NCBI RefSeq assembly: GCF_900520355.1
Contig: NZ_LS999521.1
Coordinates: forward strand, 2,728,001 to 2,792,000
Source of the DNA: Acinetobacter calcoaceticus
GTDB taxonomy: Bacteria; Pseudomonadota; Gammaproteobacteria; Pseudomonadales; Moraxellaceae
DNA length: 64,000 bases
Direction: 5' to 3'
Shown here: one piece after another, positions 52,562 to 61,948 of the stretch
How the letters are laid out: the number at the start of each line of letters is the position of its first letter
Position numbering within the stretch: position 1 is the first letter of the stretch
Made by a program: the position numbers and the translations under genes
The notes under the pieces: model-generated
Seen by the model: only the letters and a program-made list of their open reading frames with translations
What the model was told of the DNA's origin: nothing
Database searches by the model: none

Positions 52562-55051
52562 TTAACCTTCAGAAGTACTTTGAGTAATCTGATTAGTATA
52601 GTTCCAGACTGTGTTTTCCCATACATCACGTACTGCTACACGAATGTAATATGGTGTTGTTGGTTGTAACCCTCCAAAAGTAGTTGTTAATTCTGTGCCC
52701 GTCCATGAAGGCGGCATTTGTGTAGGATCGAAATTAGAAGTACTGCTGAGCCATACTGCATAATCTTTCAGGTCTGGTACTTCGCTCGGTACCCAATTCA
52801 ATGTAATAGAATCTACCATTGCGGCTGTATAAACATTTAGGAGTACTGGCGGTACCGGATTACTAATACTTAGTTCAGCATACGTGCTGATCTGGTCACC
52901 GTTCTTACTTGCTACACGGATTGTATAAGCTCGGCCTATTCCATCAGTTTTAGCCTCTTCAATCGAATAGCTGTAATCCGTATTTGTTGTATCAACTTGA
53001 CGAATCATTGCCCCATTCGACCAAACTTGCACTCGATAACCATCTGCCCCGGTTGAGCTTTGCCATTGAACCTTAAACGTGGTACCAACAAACGGCGATT
53101 GCAGCGATAGACCTTTCACACCCGCAGGACGTCCACCAGACAATGTATAGCTATAAGCGGTTACCTCATCTAATGTTTGCTCTTTTCGCTCCAATCCATT
53201 AAAGCTAGTGAACTTTAAGAAGATCTGTTTACCTACCAGATTTTCATTATATGGATATTCAAAAATAGCTCGATCAAGACGAACAAAAGGCTCACCAGCA
53301 TTATGAATCTGAGCATCATCAAAGCGTCCACGCAGGACATCACTTAATGTATAAAGGCCTGTCCCGGTTAACGTAGCCACTTGATAATTAAAATACTCGT
53401 CACCTACTTTACATAGCGTTTGATCGGCTTGAGCATCTTGTAAGGTCCCGCTGAAGATGCGACTTGCTGTATTGAGCTCAACTTGCAAGGCTGTATCATC
53501 TGCATCAATCGCTGTGACAAGCTGGCCATAACGTGCTGAACCATAAATAGTACCGATCATTTCATAAGTCGTATTATCAAGGCTGGCCCAAACGTTACAA
53601 CCACCCCAATTAATACCACCTGAAACAGCCACCCAAACTTGATTCTTGCCATCTGTTAGATCTAGCGGAGGTTCGAATATAGCTGGAGCATTCACATTAC
53701 CCGGTTCTTCGTTGCCGCCTTGATAACCATTAGAAGCTTGTGAATCATATTCAATAGCGGATCTTGAACCAACGGCTAATTCTTCAGCCGTGATCGTTAA
53801 TTCACCGAACTCATCTTCCTCAATACGTGTGATACGTACAGGAAATTGATTTAGGCCCAGAGCTTCATCAGTAATGGTGACAATATCCATTGGTTCTAAA
53901 CGGCAATACTTCCACCCCAAAGAAAATTCATATTCATTACGCACATAAAGCAGTCGCTGTAAGCGAAGTTGCGCCGCATGACGGGCTATTTTTGGCTCAC
54001 AAAAGTAATGGCTTTCTACTGGATCCTCAGTACGTAAGCCGAACATTTCAATGTTTGCTTGGTCCTTGGCCTCAGTCGTTTCTGTGTTGTACTGGTTGTA
54101 ACGATTGATGTATTCAATCTGCACATGATTATAAGCATCCGTATCACGACTACGGCGTACTCGTACTGGCTCATCGTCACTAATAAAATCATCATCAGTT
54201 AAGTGATAAACCGGTGTGAGATCCGGAGTAAAAGTAATGCCGTTACCAGTAATTGCAGAATCACCAAAGGATCTAATTTTTAAACCATCTGGACTTGGTA
54301 CAACAGCACAATTTACAGCTTCGACAATCTCATTGATTGTTTCATATGCTGGCCGTTGTTCAGTAAATGCTGGGCTAATTAAAAGATTTGCTGCACGGCA
54401 ATATGTGCGGAACTCTTCTAAATCTGCCATATTCAAATTAGGTGCAGCACCGTGCCGAGGATGTGTAATAAAGTCTTCTATCACATCAGCCGGATTAGCA
54501 TCATCAATAGAATCTGACAGAGTAATTGTGCTAATCACTTCAAAGTTGTGATTTGAAAGACTGGCACTATTTCCCATCTCATAATTAGCACATGCTACAT
54601 ATCCCAAAAATGGATAGTTAATTGCCTGATCTGGATGCTTAGAAACTAACCAGCCCCACGGCGGGTTATTGTTCCCATCATATAATTCAAACTTTAGCTG
54701 ATCGATTGGATCTAGCGTAATAGATCCCTCCAGCTTTGGTATGTACTGTTCTTTATCAACCCAAATCAGGCCAATCTTTTTAATCTGATTTTCACACAAT
54801 CCAAGCATGAGTGAAGCACTATAACTAAATGTTGTATTGCTGGTTTTAGTACTCCCACCTTTACCGCCTGATTTCTCAACAGTAGTGTGAGGCGTTGCTA
54901 AGAAATCACCGTACCAGAACATGTTCGCAGCCACACGAGTTTTACCATACACAAGAGGCTGGCAAAGCCCGTAAGCTGATTGTTGAATCCGCATAGAGTT
55001 AATACGGGTATCAGTAGTACTAATCGTGGTACCGCCAAATAATCCACCCAT
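52562..55051 (-). CDS. Phage tail tip / host-specificity protein with fibronectin III domains
   Basis: This 829-residue J-like protein forms the tail tip. The N-terminal half (MGGLFGGTTISTTDTRINS, LVYGKTRVAANMFWYGDF) matches the tail-tip baseplate family next to NlpC/P60 genes. The middle is beta-rich (VLRGRFDDAQIHNAGEPFVRLD). Two fibronectin type III-like repeats lie at about 650-735 (KVQWQSSTGADGYRVQVW) and 740-829 (SITLNWVPSEVPDLKDYAVW). The frame reaches 55195, but GAGG with ATG 55051 fits and overlaps the NlpC stop as TAATG. Host range may depend on it, together with the SGNH protein two genes upstream. Confidence 0.88.
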   Translation of the reverse strand: MGGLFGGTTISTTDTRINSMRIQQSAYGLCQPLVYGKTRVAANMFWYGDFLATPHTTVEKSGGKGGSTKTSNTTFSYSASLMLGLCENQIKKIGLIWVDKEQYIPKLEGSITLDPIDQLKFELYDGNNNPPWGWLVSKHPDQAINYPFLGYVACANYEMGNSASLSNHNFEVISTITLSDSIDDANPADVIEDFITHPRHGAAPNLNMADLEEFRTYCRAANLLISPAFTEQRPAYETINEIVEAVNCAVVPSPDGLKIRSFGDSAITGNGITFTPDLTPVYHLTDDDFISDDEPVRVRRSRDTDAYNHVQIEYINRYNQYNTETTEAKDQANIEMFGLRTEDPVESHYFCEPKIARHAAQLRLQRLLYVRNEYEFSLGWKYCRLEPMDIVTITDEALGLNQFPVRITRIEEDEFGELTITAEELAVGSRSAIEYDSQASNGYQGGNEEPGNVNAPAIFEPPLDLTDGKNQVWVAVSGGINWGGCNVWASLDNTTYEMIGTIYGSARYGQLVTAIDADDTALQVELNTASRIFSGTLQDAQADQTLCKVGDEYFNYQVATLTGTGLYTLSDVLRGRFDDAQIHNAGEPFVRLDRAIFEYPYNENLVGKQIFLKFTSFNGLERKEQTLDEVTAYSYTLSGGRPAGVKGLSLQSPFVGTTFKVQWQSSTGADGYRVQVWSNGAMIRQVDTTNTDYSYSIEEAKTDGIGRAYTIRVASKNGDQISTYAELSISNPVPPVLLNVYTAAMVDSITLNWVPSEVPDLKDYAVWLSSTSNFDPTQMPPSWTGTELTTTFGGLQPTTPYYIRVAVRDVWENTVWNYTNQITQSTSEG

Positions 55052-55473
55052 TATTTCAGCCTCTTCATACGAAAAAAGCCCGCTATACGGCGGGCTAAAC
55101 TTCCTTTTGTTCCATCTTGGATAATGACTCCCTGATGGAGATAACTGTGAATGACCTGCGGCCATTCGATGACAATTGCACCATGACTGATACATTTGCC
55201 AAATTGATATAAAACGATGTCACCCGGTTGTGGTGGCCCTTCTACTGGATCACATACACCTAAGATAAGTTCTAAATAACGTTGCCCCATCTGATGCATG
55301 TGCCAATCAGGAGGATATGGCCGTGGGTCTAAATGATCAATAAGCCCTACTTTCTCGTAAACCTCACAGATTAAAGTTCCACAATCTACCCCAACTCCTT
55401 TTACTCGCCCTTGGTGATGATATGGAGTACCTAGCCATTTAAGCGCCTCTTTTACTGCTTCAAGGTTCTTCAT
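55051..55473 (-). CDS. Phage NlpC/P60 tail peptidase
   Basis: This 140-residue cysteine peptidase softens the cell wall during DNA injection. Catalytic Cys31 is in GVGVDCGTLICEVY; the His is in CISHGAIVIEW and the third polar residue is in VIHSYLH. The central PPQPGDIVLYQFG is typical. It overlaps the tail-tip gene by one base (TAATG) and starts 2 bp after the SGNH tail protein stop. A terminator-like hairpin lies in its last codons. Confidence 0.88.
   Translation of the reverse strand: MKNLEAVKEALKWLGTPYHHQGRVKGVGVDCGTLICEVYEKVGLIDHLDPRPYPPDWHMHQMGQRYLELILGVCDPVEGPPQPGDIVLYQFGKCISHGAIVIEWPQVIHSYLHQGVIIQDGTKGSLARRIAGFFRMKRLK
55071..55096 (-). terminator. Terminator-like hairpin inside the 3' end of the NlpC gene
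   Basis: AGCCCGC (55077-55083) pairs with GCGGGCT (55090-55096); on the minus strand six T residues follow. It precedes the tail-tip start by about 25 bases. Confidence 0.65.
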
Positions 55474-55475
55474 AG

Positions 55476-57506
55476 TTAATACATCATGCGTTGAATGATT
55501 TGGCTACAAATATAGTTCGACTGTAACTGTTTACCTGCTGAGTTAGGATGAAGTCCATCGCGCAAGAATGTTCCCGCATCTGGATCAGATGGGTTTTGTT
55601 TCCATATTTCAAGCTCTTTGATAATCCCTGAATTACTATATTGATCAATAACATTGAAACAATAACGTTTAGCCATTTTGACTAAATTTTCATTCATGTT
55701 TTTACGTGCGACTGTTTCTTCATCAGCCCGCTGCAAGGGGTTACAGTAAAAGCATACAGCGTTAGGAAATGCCAATTTTAATGACCATAATGCCCAACGC
55801 ATCGCCTCTAGTGTCAATGCACGATTAAGATCAGTTAGCGAGGTTTTGCTCATTGCTGTATCAAAGTCACCGGTGTTAACACCAGCATCATTAGTGCCGC
55901 AGGCCATCACGATAATTTCAGGAACATAACCGCTATTAATTAACCAATTCACCTGATTCGACATAACTTGCCAAGTTAATTGACCTGAATACTCACGAAA
56001 CGCAGCTCCACTTCTTGCCGTGTTTCGTAAGTCTGCCATTTTTAATTGATCAAAAGCATAAGTAACCCAATTCTCGTACCAGTTATGACTGTCAAATATT
56101 TGATTATCTACATCTGAAGTTACTGTAATGGAATCACCAAGAGTCGCCACTCTTCTATTATATGCACGTGATACTTGTGAAGATGAACCTGTACCACTCC
56201 CTTTTATCAACTCAATTCCATTAATAGATGACACACCAGCTTTATATGGCTCATATGCCGAAGCAGTAGGCCCTTTCTCAATTTGGGTACTGCTGGTATC
56301 TAATACAGTTGCACTCCTTTGTAGCAAACTGATTTGAATATATTTTGCATTAGATGGAATTGTTATGGTGTGAGTGGTATTAGGATTTGGAACCTGTCCA
56401 CGACTTATGTAAACCTTATTTTCATCAAGGAAACGATAATAGCGAGGAATTTCTGGGTTCGGCTGTAGTCCACTAAGAGTAATATTTTGAACACCACCAA
56501 CATTAATTAGATCTGTAGTGACACTTTGAGCTTGAGGCAATAAAGATCCATCATTATAAACTTCAATACCCATTAAAAGAGTACTGGAATTAAGCATGTT
56601 TTTAGCTAACGCATCATAACCTAGCTTTAATTCTGTCTGTTTAATGTGTGTGCCATGAATACCCAAAATATCGCCACGACTAAATGCAGAAAATGGAGTA
56701 ATTACGCTTCCGTATTCAATTTGGGCAGTCGAAATGTTTAATGGATCTGGGTTCCGCTGTTTGATTGAAAGTTGAAACCATTCAGCATTAGCGGGAACTG
56801 TCAGAACTTTCTGGTTTACCGCCCCGATATTTGAAACCGCACCGACCACATTCTCATCTTTATCTAAAAATCGATACAAACGAGCAATTTGAGTGTTAGT
56901 TTGCAAACCTGAAATCGCAATTGAGGTTGCACCGCGAACATCAATATATTCAGTAGTAACACTGTTGGCTTCAGCAATGACACCATTCGTACTATGAATT
57001 TCAAACCCTACTAATAAATTGCTTGGATCAAGCACATTCTTAGATTTAGAACCATATATAGGACGAGTTAGGGTTTTAATAATTGACTTTATTGAAGCAG
57101 TAATTGAAGTGGTTAAAACACTATCATCAGAAAAATATTTCCAAGTGGTCCAAGTATTATCAGCTAAACATAGTGTCATAGCCATTGCGTTAGCATTTGG
57201 GCAAATTACTAGTTGAGCTACTACAACCGACGAAACAGGGAAAACAATTACATGGCCCCATTGGTTGGTAAAGTTCGGGCGATTAGCGCTGTTATTCCAA
57301 ACAGTCCCATCTATAAATGTATAGATTCCTAAAGATTTAAATGTACGAAAATCGGTAGCTGTATTTACTACAGTAGGTTTAATAAATTTATTAGCATTAA
57401 ATGCATCTAAACCAACCACATTATCTAAAAACTGTTTTAGTGCAGTTTTAAAACCTTCTTCAGTAACAGCGGATCCTGTCAACTGATCAATATTAGGTAA
57501 AGCCAT
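55476..57506 (-). CDS. Phage tail/receptor-binding protein with C-terminal SGNH hydrolase
   Basis: This 676-residue protein has a modular form. Residues 1-150 are a phage-specific attachment region. Two related beta-rich units follow at about 155-275 and 300-425; each starts like NVLDPSNLLVGFE or NMLNSSTLLMGIE, contains a YRFLD strand and ends in TAQIEYG or STQIEKG. The C-terminal 226 residues are an SGNH esterase with GDS (Ser459), GTND (537-540) and DGLHPN (D650, H653). It probably deacetylates capsule or O-antigen during adsorption. It sits between DUF2163 and NlpC genes, which are normally adjacent, so it seems to be an inserted host-range module. Confidence 0.8.
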   Translation of the reverse strand: MALPNIDQLTGSAVTEEGFKTALKQFLDNVVGLDAFNANKFIKPTVVNTATDFRTFKSLGIYTFIDGTVWNNSANRPNFTNQWGHVIVFPVSSVVVAQLVICPNANAMAMTLCLADNTWTTWKYFSDDSVLTTSITASIKSIIKTLTRPIYGSKSKNVLDPSNLLVGFEIHSTNGVIAEANSVTTEYIDVRGATSIAISGLQTNTQIARLYRFLDKDENVVGAVSNIGAVNQKVLTVPANAEWFQLSIKQRNPDPLNISTAQIEYGSVITPFSAFSRGDILGIHGTHIKQTELKLGYDALAKNMLNSSTLLMGIEVYNDGSLLPQAQSVTTDLINVGGVQNITLSGLQPNPEIPRYYRFLDENKVYISRGQVPNPNTTHTITIPSNAKYIQISLLQRSATVLDTSSTQIEKGPTASAYEPYKAGVSSINGIELIKGSGTGSSSQVSRAYNRRVATLGDSITVTSDVDNQIFDSHNWYENWVTYAFDQLKMADLRNTARSGAAFREYSGQLTWQVMSNQVNWLINSGYVPEIIVMACGTNDAGVNTGDFDTAMSKTSLTDLNRALTLEAMRWALWSLKLAFPNAVCFYCNPLQRADEETVARKNMNENLVKMAKRYCFNVIDQYSNSGIIKELEIWKQNPSDPDAGTFLRDGLHPNSAGKQLQSNYICSQIIQRMMY

Positions 57507-57518
57507 CTTATAGCCCCA

Positions 57519-57546
57519 TAAAAAAAGCCCCGCTAAATGCAGGGCT
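57519..57546 (-). terminator. Terminator between DUF2163 and SGNH genes
   Basis: On the minus strand AGCCCTGC pairs with GCGGGGCT (one G-U pair) around ATTTA, followed by seven T residues (complement 57519-57525). Confidence 0.8.
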
Positions 57547-57566
57547 TTGGTTAAAGATAAATATGT

Positions 57567-58424
57567 TTAAACAGAAGTTTCAGGAACTGGTACAAATGGC
57601 GCACCACGAAAGCGAGCACGGTTATTAAATCGATTCGTACAAGTATCAAGGCGCTTATCACAACCAGGATAAACACGAATGGCTTCACCTATTTCAGGCA
57701 TGTCTAATAGAGGTAAAGTAAGAAGCAATGCACCAGCCTCATGCAAACGTACGGTACGTTTAATACCGATATTTGCACCCTCTAAAAACTCTACAACCCC
57801 TTGCGTAAACCATCCTTGTGGCTGACTCAACTCACATATGATTCGGTTAGGTGTGCTATTTACGCCAATAGTGGTATTTATGGCGAAATCAGAATTGAGT
57901 AAGCCACATGCGCTATCAAACAATGTATTTAAGCAGCCGGGCGTATATAAGTTTCTCGGCATCTGAAGCTTTAAGTTATCAACGTCAGAAACTACACTTG
58001 CGTTAATTTCATAGCGATCGAGCTCAGGCTCAACAATACGACCTTCAAATAAAACTAACGTGCCGGCACTGGTGTCAGTTGGTGTGTACATATCCATAAA
58101 TATACGTTCCAACTTAAACCGTGCGCCGTCTAATATACCGTTGTGAAAAGCCTGAGCTACAGGCACATCGCCGAATTTGGTACTTTCATTGGTTTCAATC
58201 GTGATAGATAAATTGTCCACCTCAATCCCCAAAGAAAGGCTAATTCCATCTCGGCTAATGACTGGACCATCAGCACGAAATTCCTTGCCCTGAACAATTA
58301 AATTAACGTCATAGCTTGTATAGCGATACTCAATACCTTGAATAGTCGTGATAGTGTACAGATCGGCCATAATGAACTGATCAGCATCTAACAAAGCTAT
58401 AAGTTGTGGTGATGCTTGTCTCAT
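57567..58424 (-). CDS. DUF2163/BR0599-family phage tail protein
   Basis: This 285-residue distal tail component contains the DUF2163 N-part (YTITTIQGIEYRYTSYDVN, VEDNLSITI-like VDNLSITIETN) and the BR0599 C-part (PGCDKRLDTCTNRFNNRARFRGAPFVP). Its conserved cysteines (CLNTLFDSAC, CDKRLDTC) match related proteins that hold an iron-sulfur or metal site at the tail hub of gene-transfer agents. It overlaps DUF2460 by 4 bp (ATGA). Confidence 0.87.
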   Translation of the reverse strand: MRQASPQLIALLDADQFIMADLYTITTIQGIEYRYTSYDVNLIVQGKEFRADGPVISRDGISLSLGIEVDNLSITIETNESTKFGDVPVAQAFHNGILDGARFKLERIFMDMYTPTDTSAGTLVLFEGRIVEPELDRYEINASVVSDVDNLKLQMPRNLYTPGCLNTLFDSACGLLNSDFAINTTIGVNSTPNRIICELSQPQGWFTQGVVEFLEGANIGIKRTVRLHEAGALLLTLPLLDMPEIGEAIRVYPGCDKRLDTCTNRFNNRARFRGAPFVPVPETSV

Positions 58425-59074
58425 ATCTTTGTACCTAACGATCCAATTAACTCGACTTTTCCAGCCTTCCAGAGCTTATGCATAAAGTTGACGTATTGTT
58501 GCGTGTCATCTTTAAAACGGCATCGATAGTAATAGGTGCCGGTGATGTTCAATTCGATACCTGCTTCGACTGGCTGGGAAAGAATATATTTTCCATCAGC
58601 AGTAATTTGTGCAGTAGCTGTATTCCACATACGTTTAGATGTATTCGTATCCCACATCGATTTAACAGGTGTTTGGTTCCACATATTCGGATCTACAGCA
58701 ACCACCGTCTGCTCTTCGGTGTTGCCTAGTGGCAAAGGTGTGTCGTACATCAATTTGTAGAGCTGGTAAATAGTTGTGGCACCATCCCCAACAAATGAAC
58801 AATCAAACTGATTGTCGTCTGGTAACTTATAAAGAAATGAATCAAACGCCCCACGGCGTTCTAAATAAAAACCTTGTAGTTGCTGCAATTCTTTTCTCCC
58901 CTTATTTTCCCGCAAGAATGCGTAAGACAACGAGATTTCATATTTCGGTATGGCCTGAAAGCTTGCACGAAGCTCTCGGCCATTAATGGATGTCATGATC
59001 TTTGTATTGAACATGGGGGTAATTGATGTATCCCATTCAAGACCGGGTAACTCTGGAAATAAAACGTTAGACAC
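58421..59074 (-). CDS. DUF2460-family phage distal tail protein
   Basis: This 217-residue structural protein has the DUF2460 opening (NVLFPELPGLEWDTSITPMFNTKIM) and LQGFYLERRGAFDSFLYKLPDDN. It probably forms the distal tail ring between tube and hub. It lies 10 bp after the tape-measure gene and overlaps DUF2163, all in the expected order for this tail type. Confidence 0.87.
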   Translation of the reverse strand: MSNVLFPELPGLEWDTSITPMFNTKIMTSINGRELRASFQAIPKYEISLSYAFLRENKGRKELQQLQGFYLERRGAFDSFLYKLPDDNQFDCSFVGDGATTIYQLYKLMYDTPLPLGNTEEQTVVAVDPNMWNQTPVKSMWDTNTSKRMWNTATAQITADGKYILSQPVEAGIELNITGTYYYRCRFKDDTQQYVNFMHKLWKAGKVELIGSLGTKI

Positions 59075-59084
59075 TTATACCCCC

Positions 59085-61871
59085 TTATTTACCATTCTTA
59101 CCGAATCCACGAGCGTAACTATTCAAACCATTAGCGACCGCACGACCATTTTTCTTTAATAAACGCTCAATACTTTTTGCATCAACTGCGCTGATATGAA
59201 TACTCGGCCCACCTCCACCACCTTCAGCCGCTGCGGCTGCTCCAAAACTAGCACCACTACGCATAGCTTTACCCATTTCACGGATTGTATTTGCATGTTG
59301 TGAAGGTAAAACCATTTCGTCTTCATGAAGCTGTGTAACAGGGTTCACACCGGATGGAATGTCGTAACCGCCTCGAGCAGATTTGATCTTGCCGGCTAAG
59401 CCAGCAACTAAGCCGAACGCCGCAGCACCGGCACCCACGGCGAGAACTGGACCAATATAAGGAATAGAAACCATGGCTTTAAATGCGCCCGCCATCGCCT
59501 CCCAAGCTGACATCATGATGCCTTTGACAGCTTCAGCAGCTTTTAAACCTAAACGAGTTAAACCACCTGCAGCAGTAACACCAGTTCGTGTTGCTTCACC
59601 TGCGATCGTTGCCCCCGTTTGAGCCGCTTGACCAGTAGCTTCAGCCGCCGTTTCAGCACCAACGAAACCAAGCTTTCGAGCTAACTTAATCGCTTGGATT
59701 CTGAGCCAGCCTTGGAGCTCCTTAGTAGCCGATTGCAATGCAAATGCCCCCATGTCAGCAAGTACCGCTTTAGTTGCGTTACTCCATGTCAGTGTGCCAT
59801 TCATTAAAGATTGAATGCCTTGATCCCAAAGATTAGAAAGTCGAGAAGTGAAGCCGCCAAACTTATCCTCAAAATCCTTCATTTCTGCGTCACTGATTAG
59901 GCCCATAGACTTAGTATCAGCAACACCTTGGTCAGTCTCTAAGTCCGAAATGTTGTTTGTGATTTGGTTTTGATTGCCCTGTTTTCCAGTGATTCCTGTT
60001 TGCTCGTTCTCAAGTGCTAGACGCTCTAAAAGACCTTGCCGCTTAATTTCACGTAATTGATCTTCGAGCTGCTTCTCTAATTGAACTTTGCGAACATTCG
60101 ATATTTTCTTGGCATCATATTCAGCCTGAATTCGTGCCGCCTCAATTTCATATAGGCGCTGTGCTTGCTGTTGATAATTTTCTATCTGTTCTTCACGAGC
60201 TTTTTTGTATTCCTCAAACTCTTTTAAACGGATAGTAATGATCTTGTCTGAAGCATCCTTTTCAGCTTTAACCTTTGCAGCAGCTTTTTCATCGGCAGTC
60301 ATCTTAGATTTTTCAATCTCATCTAATGCCTTTTGAAGATCTAAAGCGACTTTCTTTTCTTCAGATGCATATTTATACCGAATATCAGCAAGTGCTTTAG
60401 CTGCCTGTTCAGCTTGACGCACAGCATCGGATTTGCCCTGTTTTGACTTATCTGATTTACCACCATCAGGATTGAGTGCCTTATTTTGTCCGATACCAGA
60501 AGTAACCCCTTTACTGCCACCTCTGCTACCAAGTTGAGCATTTTGGATATCTATTTTTGCTTGAGATAAACGATCAAATGAGGGTGTACCACTAAAGATA
60601 CTGGATGCTGAGTTAATTGCGGCTTTGGTGGTACCGGCAATATCAACAACGGTATCTTTGGTTTCAGTCCAGATTGCCTTAACTCCACCAGCCAGAGCCT
60701 TACCTTTAGCCAGAATCCCATCCGCATTTACAAAGTTTACAGCAGTACTTCCAATGGTCCTTAGGTTACTCATCACACCAGACATTAAACGCACAAGATT
60801 TTGCAACCCAGCTCCAAGCCCAACAATAACAACCGCTACGCCTTTGGCAACTGAGCCTAACGCCTGAATAACACCTGTAAAAGCTCCACCTTTTGTGGTG
60901 CCATTCATAAAATGGCTAATAACACCGCTTAAAGCGGGCATCACTGCTTGAGCCAATTGATTTTTTAAACCAGCGTACTGCATTTGAAGTACTTCGGTTT
61001 GTGCCTTCAATTCAATGGACTTTTGTATTGCCTCATCACCAGTAATAATCCCTGCTTCTTCCATCGCTGACTGGTATTCTTTCCAAAGCTTACCGCCATC
61101 CTGCAAAATAGGAATCATAGCTGTAAGATCAGATCCCATACTTTCTAAATAAAATGACATTTGCTGCTGGTTGACTCCAGCTTCTTCCAGCTTATCAACA
61201 TACGTTTGTAATGCCTCCACGCCATCCATCTTGGACATTTCTTCTGCAAGCTTTTTCGCACCTGCCGCACCACCTTCTGTTTTAACGGCAATTTGCTCAA
61301 AAAAGTCCATTGCACCACCAGAACCTACAGATGCAAATTCTCCAAGTTTTTCATTGAAGTCTTTCATCATGTCTGAGACTTTTTCTTGGGAAAACCCTAA
61401 AGTTTGGGCTGCGCCAGATAATCCCTGAAATGTTTGTATCGAAGTATTCGCCAGAGCTGAAAATCTTGCGAGTTCAACATTATTATTTGCAACTTCAATC
61501 GCTAGCGTCGCCATACCTGCAGCAGCTACTGCTGCTCCTCCCACAGCTAAACCCGCAACTGCCCCAGCCGCAACCAGTGCACCGCCACGTAGAACTCCTA
61601 ACTTGGAAGCAATACCATCAAATGCTGAACCTATTTTTGAACCGCCGAATGCTTCACTAATTTGGTTACTAAATCCTTCTGAGATAGACTTAGAAACATC
61701 ATCGAACTGTTGCTTAACACTTGAAAGGTCAAATTTAAATTTAACCCCTTTGGTAGAATTTTCAATTTGTTTGGCAGAAGCAGAAACAATTTTTTCTGCA
61801 TCATCCATGCCTTTTTTAAGCTCGGATGTTTTCGCACCCACATGTACTTCTACGCGATTGTTACTTGCCAT
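59085..61871 (-). CDS. Phage tail tape measure protein
   Basis: This 928-residue protein sets tail length and is ejected into the host envelope. It starts with MASNNRVEVHVGAKTSELKKGMDDAEKIV, then an Ala/Gly-rich membrane-active segment (GALVAAGAVAGLAVGGAAVAAA near residue 95), coiled coils at about 480-600, and a second hydrophobic region near 830-850 (IGPVLAVGAGAAAFGLVAG). Gly/Ala-rich ends are typical. Its length predicts a siphovirus tail of medium length (about 140 nm by the usual 1.5 angstroms per residue; an estimate only). Confidence 0.9.
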   Translation of the reverse strand: MASNNRVEVHVGAKTSELKKGMDDAEKIVSASAKQIENSTKGVKFKFDLSSVKQQFDDVSKSISEGFSNQISEAFGGSKIGSAFDGIASKLGVLRGGALVAAGAVAGLAVGGAAVAAAGMATLAIEVANNNVELARFSALANTSIQTFQGLSGAAQTLGFSQEKVSDMMKDFNEKLGEFASVGSGGAMDFFEQIAVKTEGGAAGAKKLAEEMSKMDGVEALQTYVDKLEEAGVNQQQMSFYLESMGSDLTAMIPILQDGGKLWKEYQSAMEEAGIITGDEAIQKSIELKAQTEVLQMQYAGLKNQLAQAVMPALSGVISHFMNGTTKGGAFTGVIQALGSVAKGVAVVIVGLGAGLQNLVRLMSGVMSNLRTIGSTAVNFVNADGILAKGKALAGGVKAIWTETKDTVVDIAGTTKAAINSASSIFSGTPSFDRLSQAKIDIQNAQLGSRGGSKGVTSGIGQNKALNPDGGKSDKSKQGKSDAVRQAEQAAKALADIRYKYASEEKKVALDLQKALDEIEKSKMTADEKAAAKVKAEKDASDKIITIRLKEFEEYKKAREEQIENYQQQAQRLYEIEAARIQAEYDAKKISNVRKVQLEKQLEDQLREIKRQGLLERLALENEQTGITGKQGNQNQITNNISDLETDQGVADTKSMGLISDAEMKDFEDKFGGFTSRLSNLWDQGIQSLMNGTLTWSNATKAVLADMGAFALQSATKELQGWLRIQAIKLARKLGFVGAETAAEATGQAAQTGATIAGEATRTGVTAAGGLTRLGLKAAEAVKGIMMSAWEAMAGAFKAMVSIPYIGPVLAVGAGAAAFGLVAGLAGKIKSARGGYDIPSGVNPVTQLHEDEMVLPSQHANTIREMGKAMRSGASFGAAAAAEGGGGGPSIHISAVDAKSIERLLKKNGRAVANGLNSYARGFGKNGK

Positions 61872-61888
61872 ACGAACCTCTTAGGCAT

Positions 61889-61910
61889 TAAAAAACCACC
61901 CGAAGGTGGT
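61889..61910 (-). terminator. UUCG-loop terminator after the moron
   Basis: On the minus strand ACCACC-TTCG-GGTGGT, followed by a T-run (complement of 61889-61894). It is between the secreted-protein gene and the tape measure gene. Confidence 0.85.
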
Positions 61911-61948
61911 CTAGTTGAATTAAAAAGCACTGGAAGATGCTATATATT

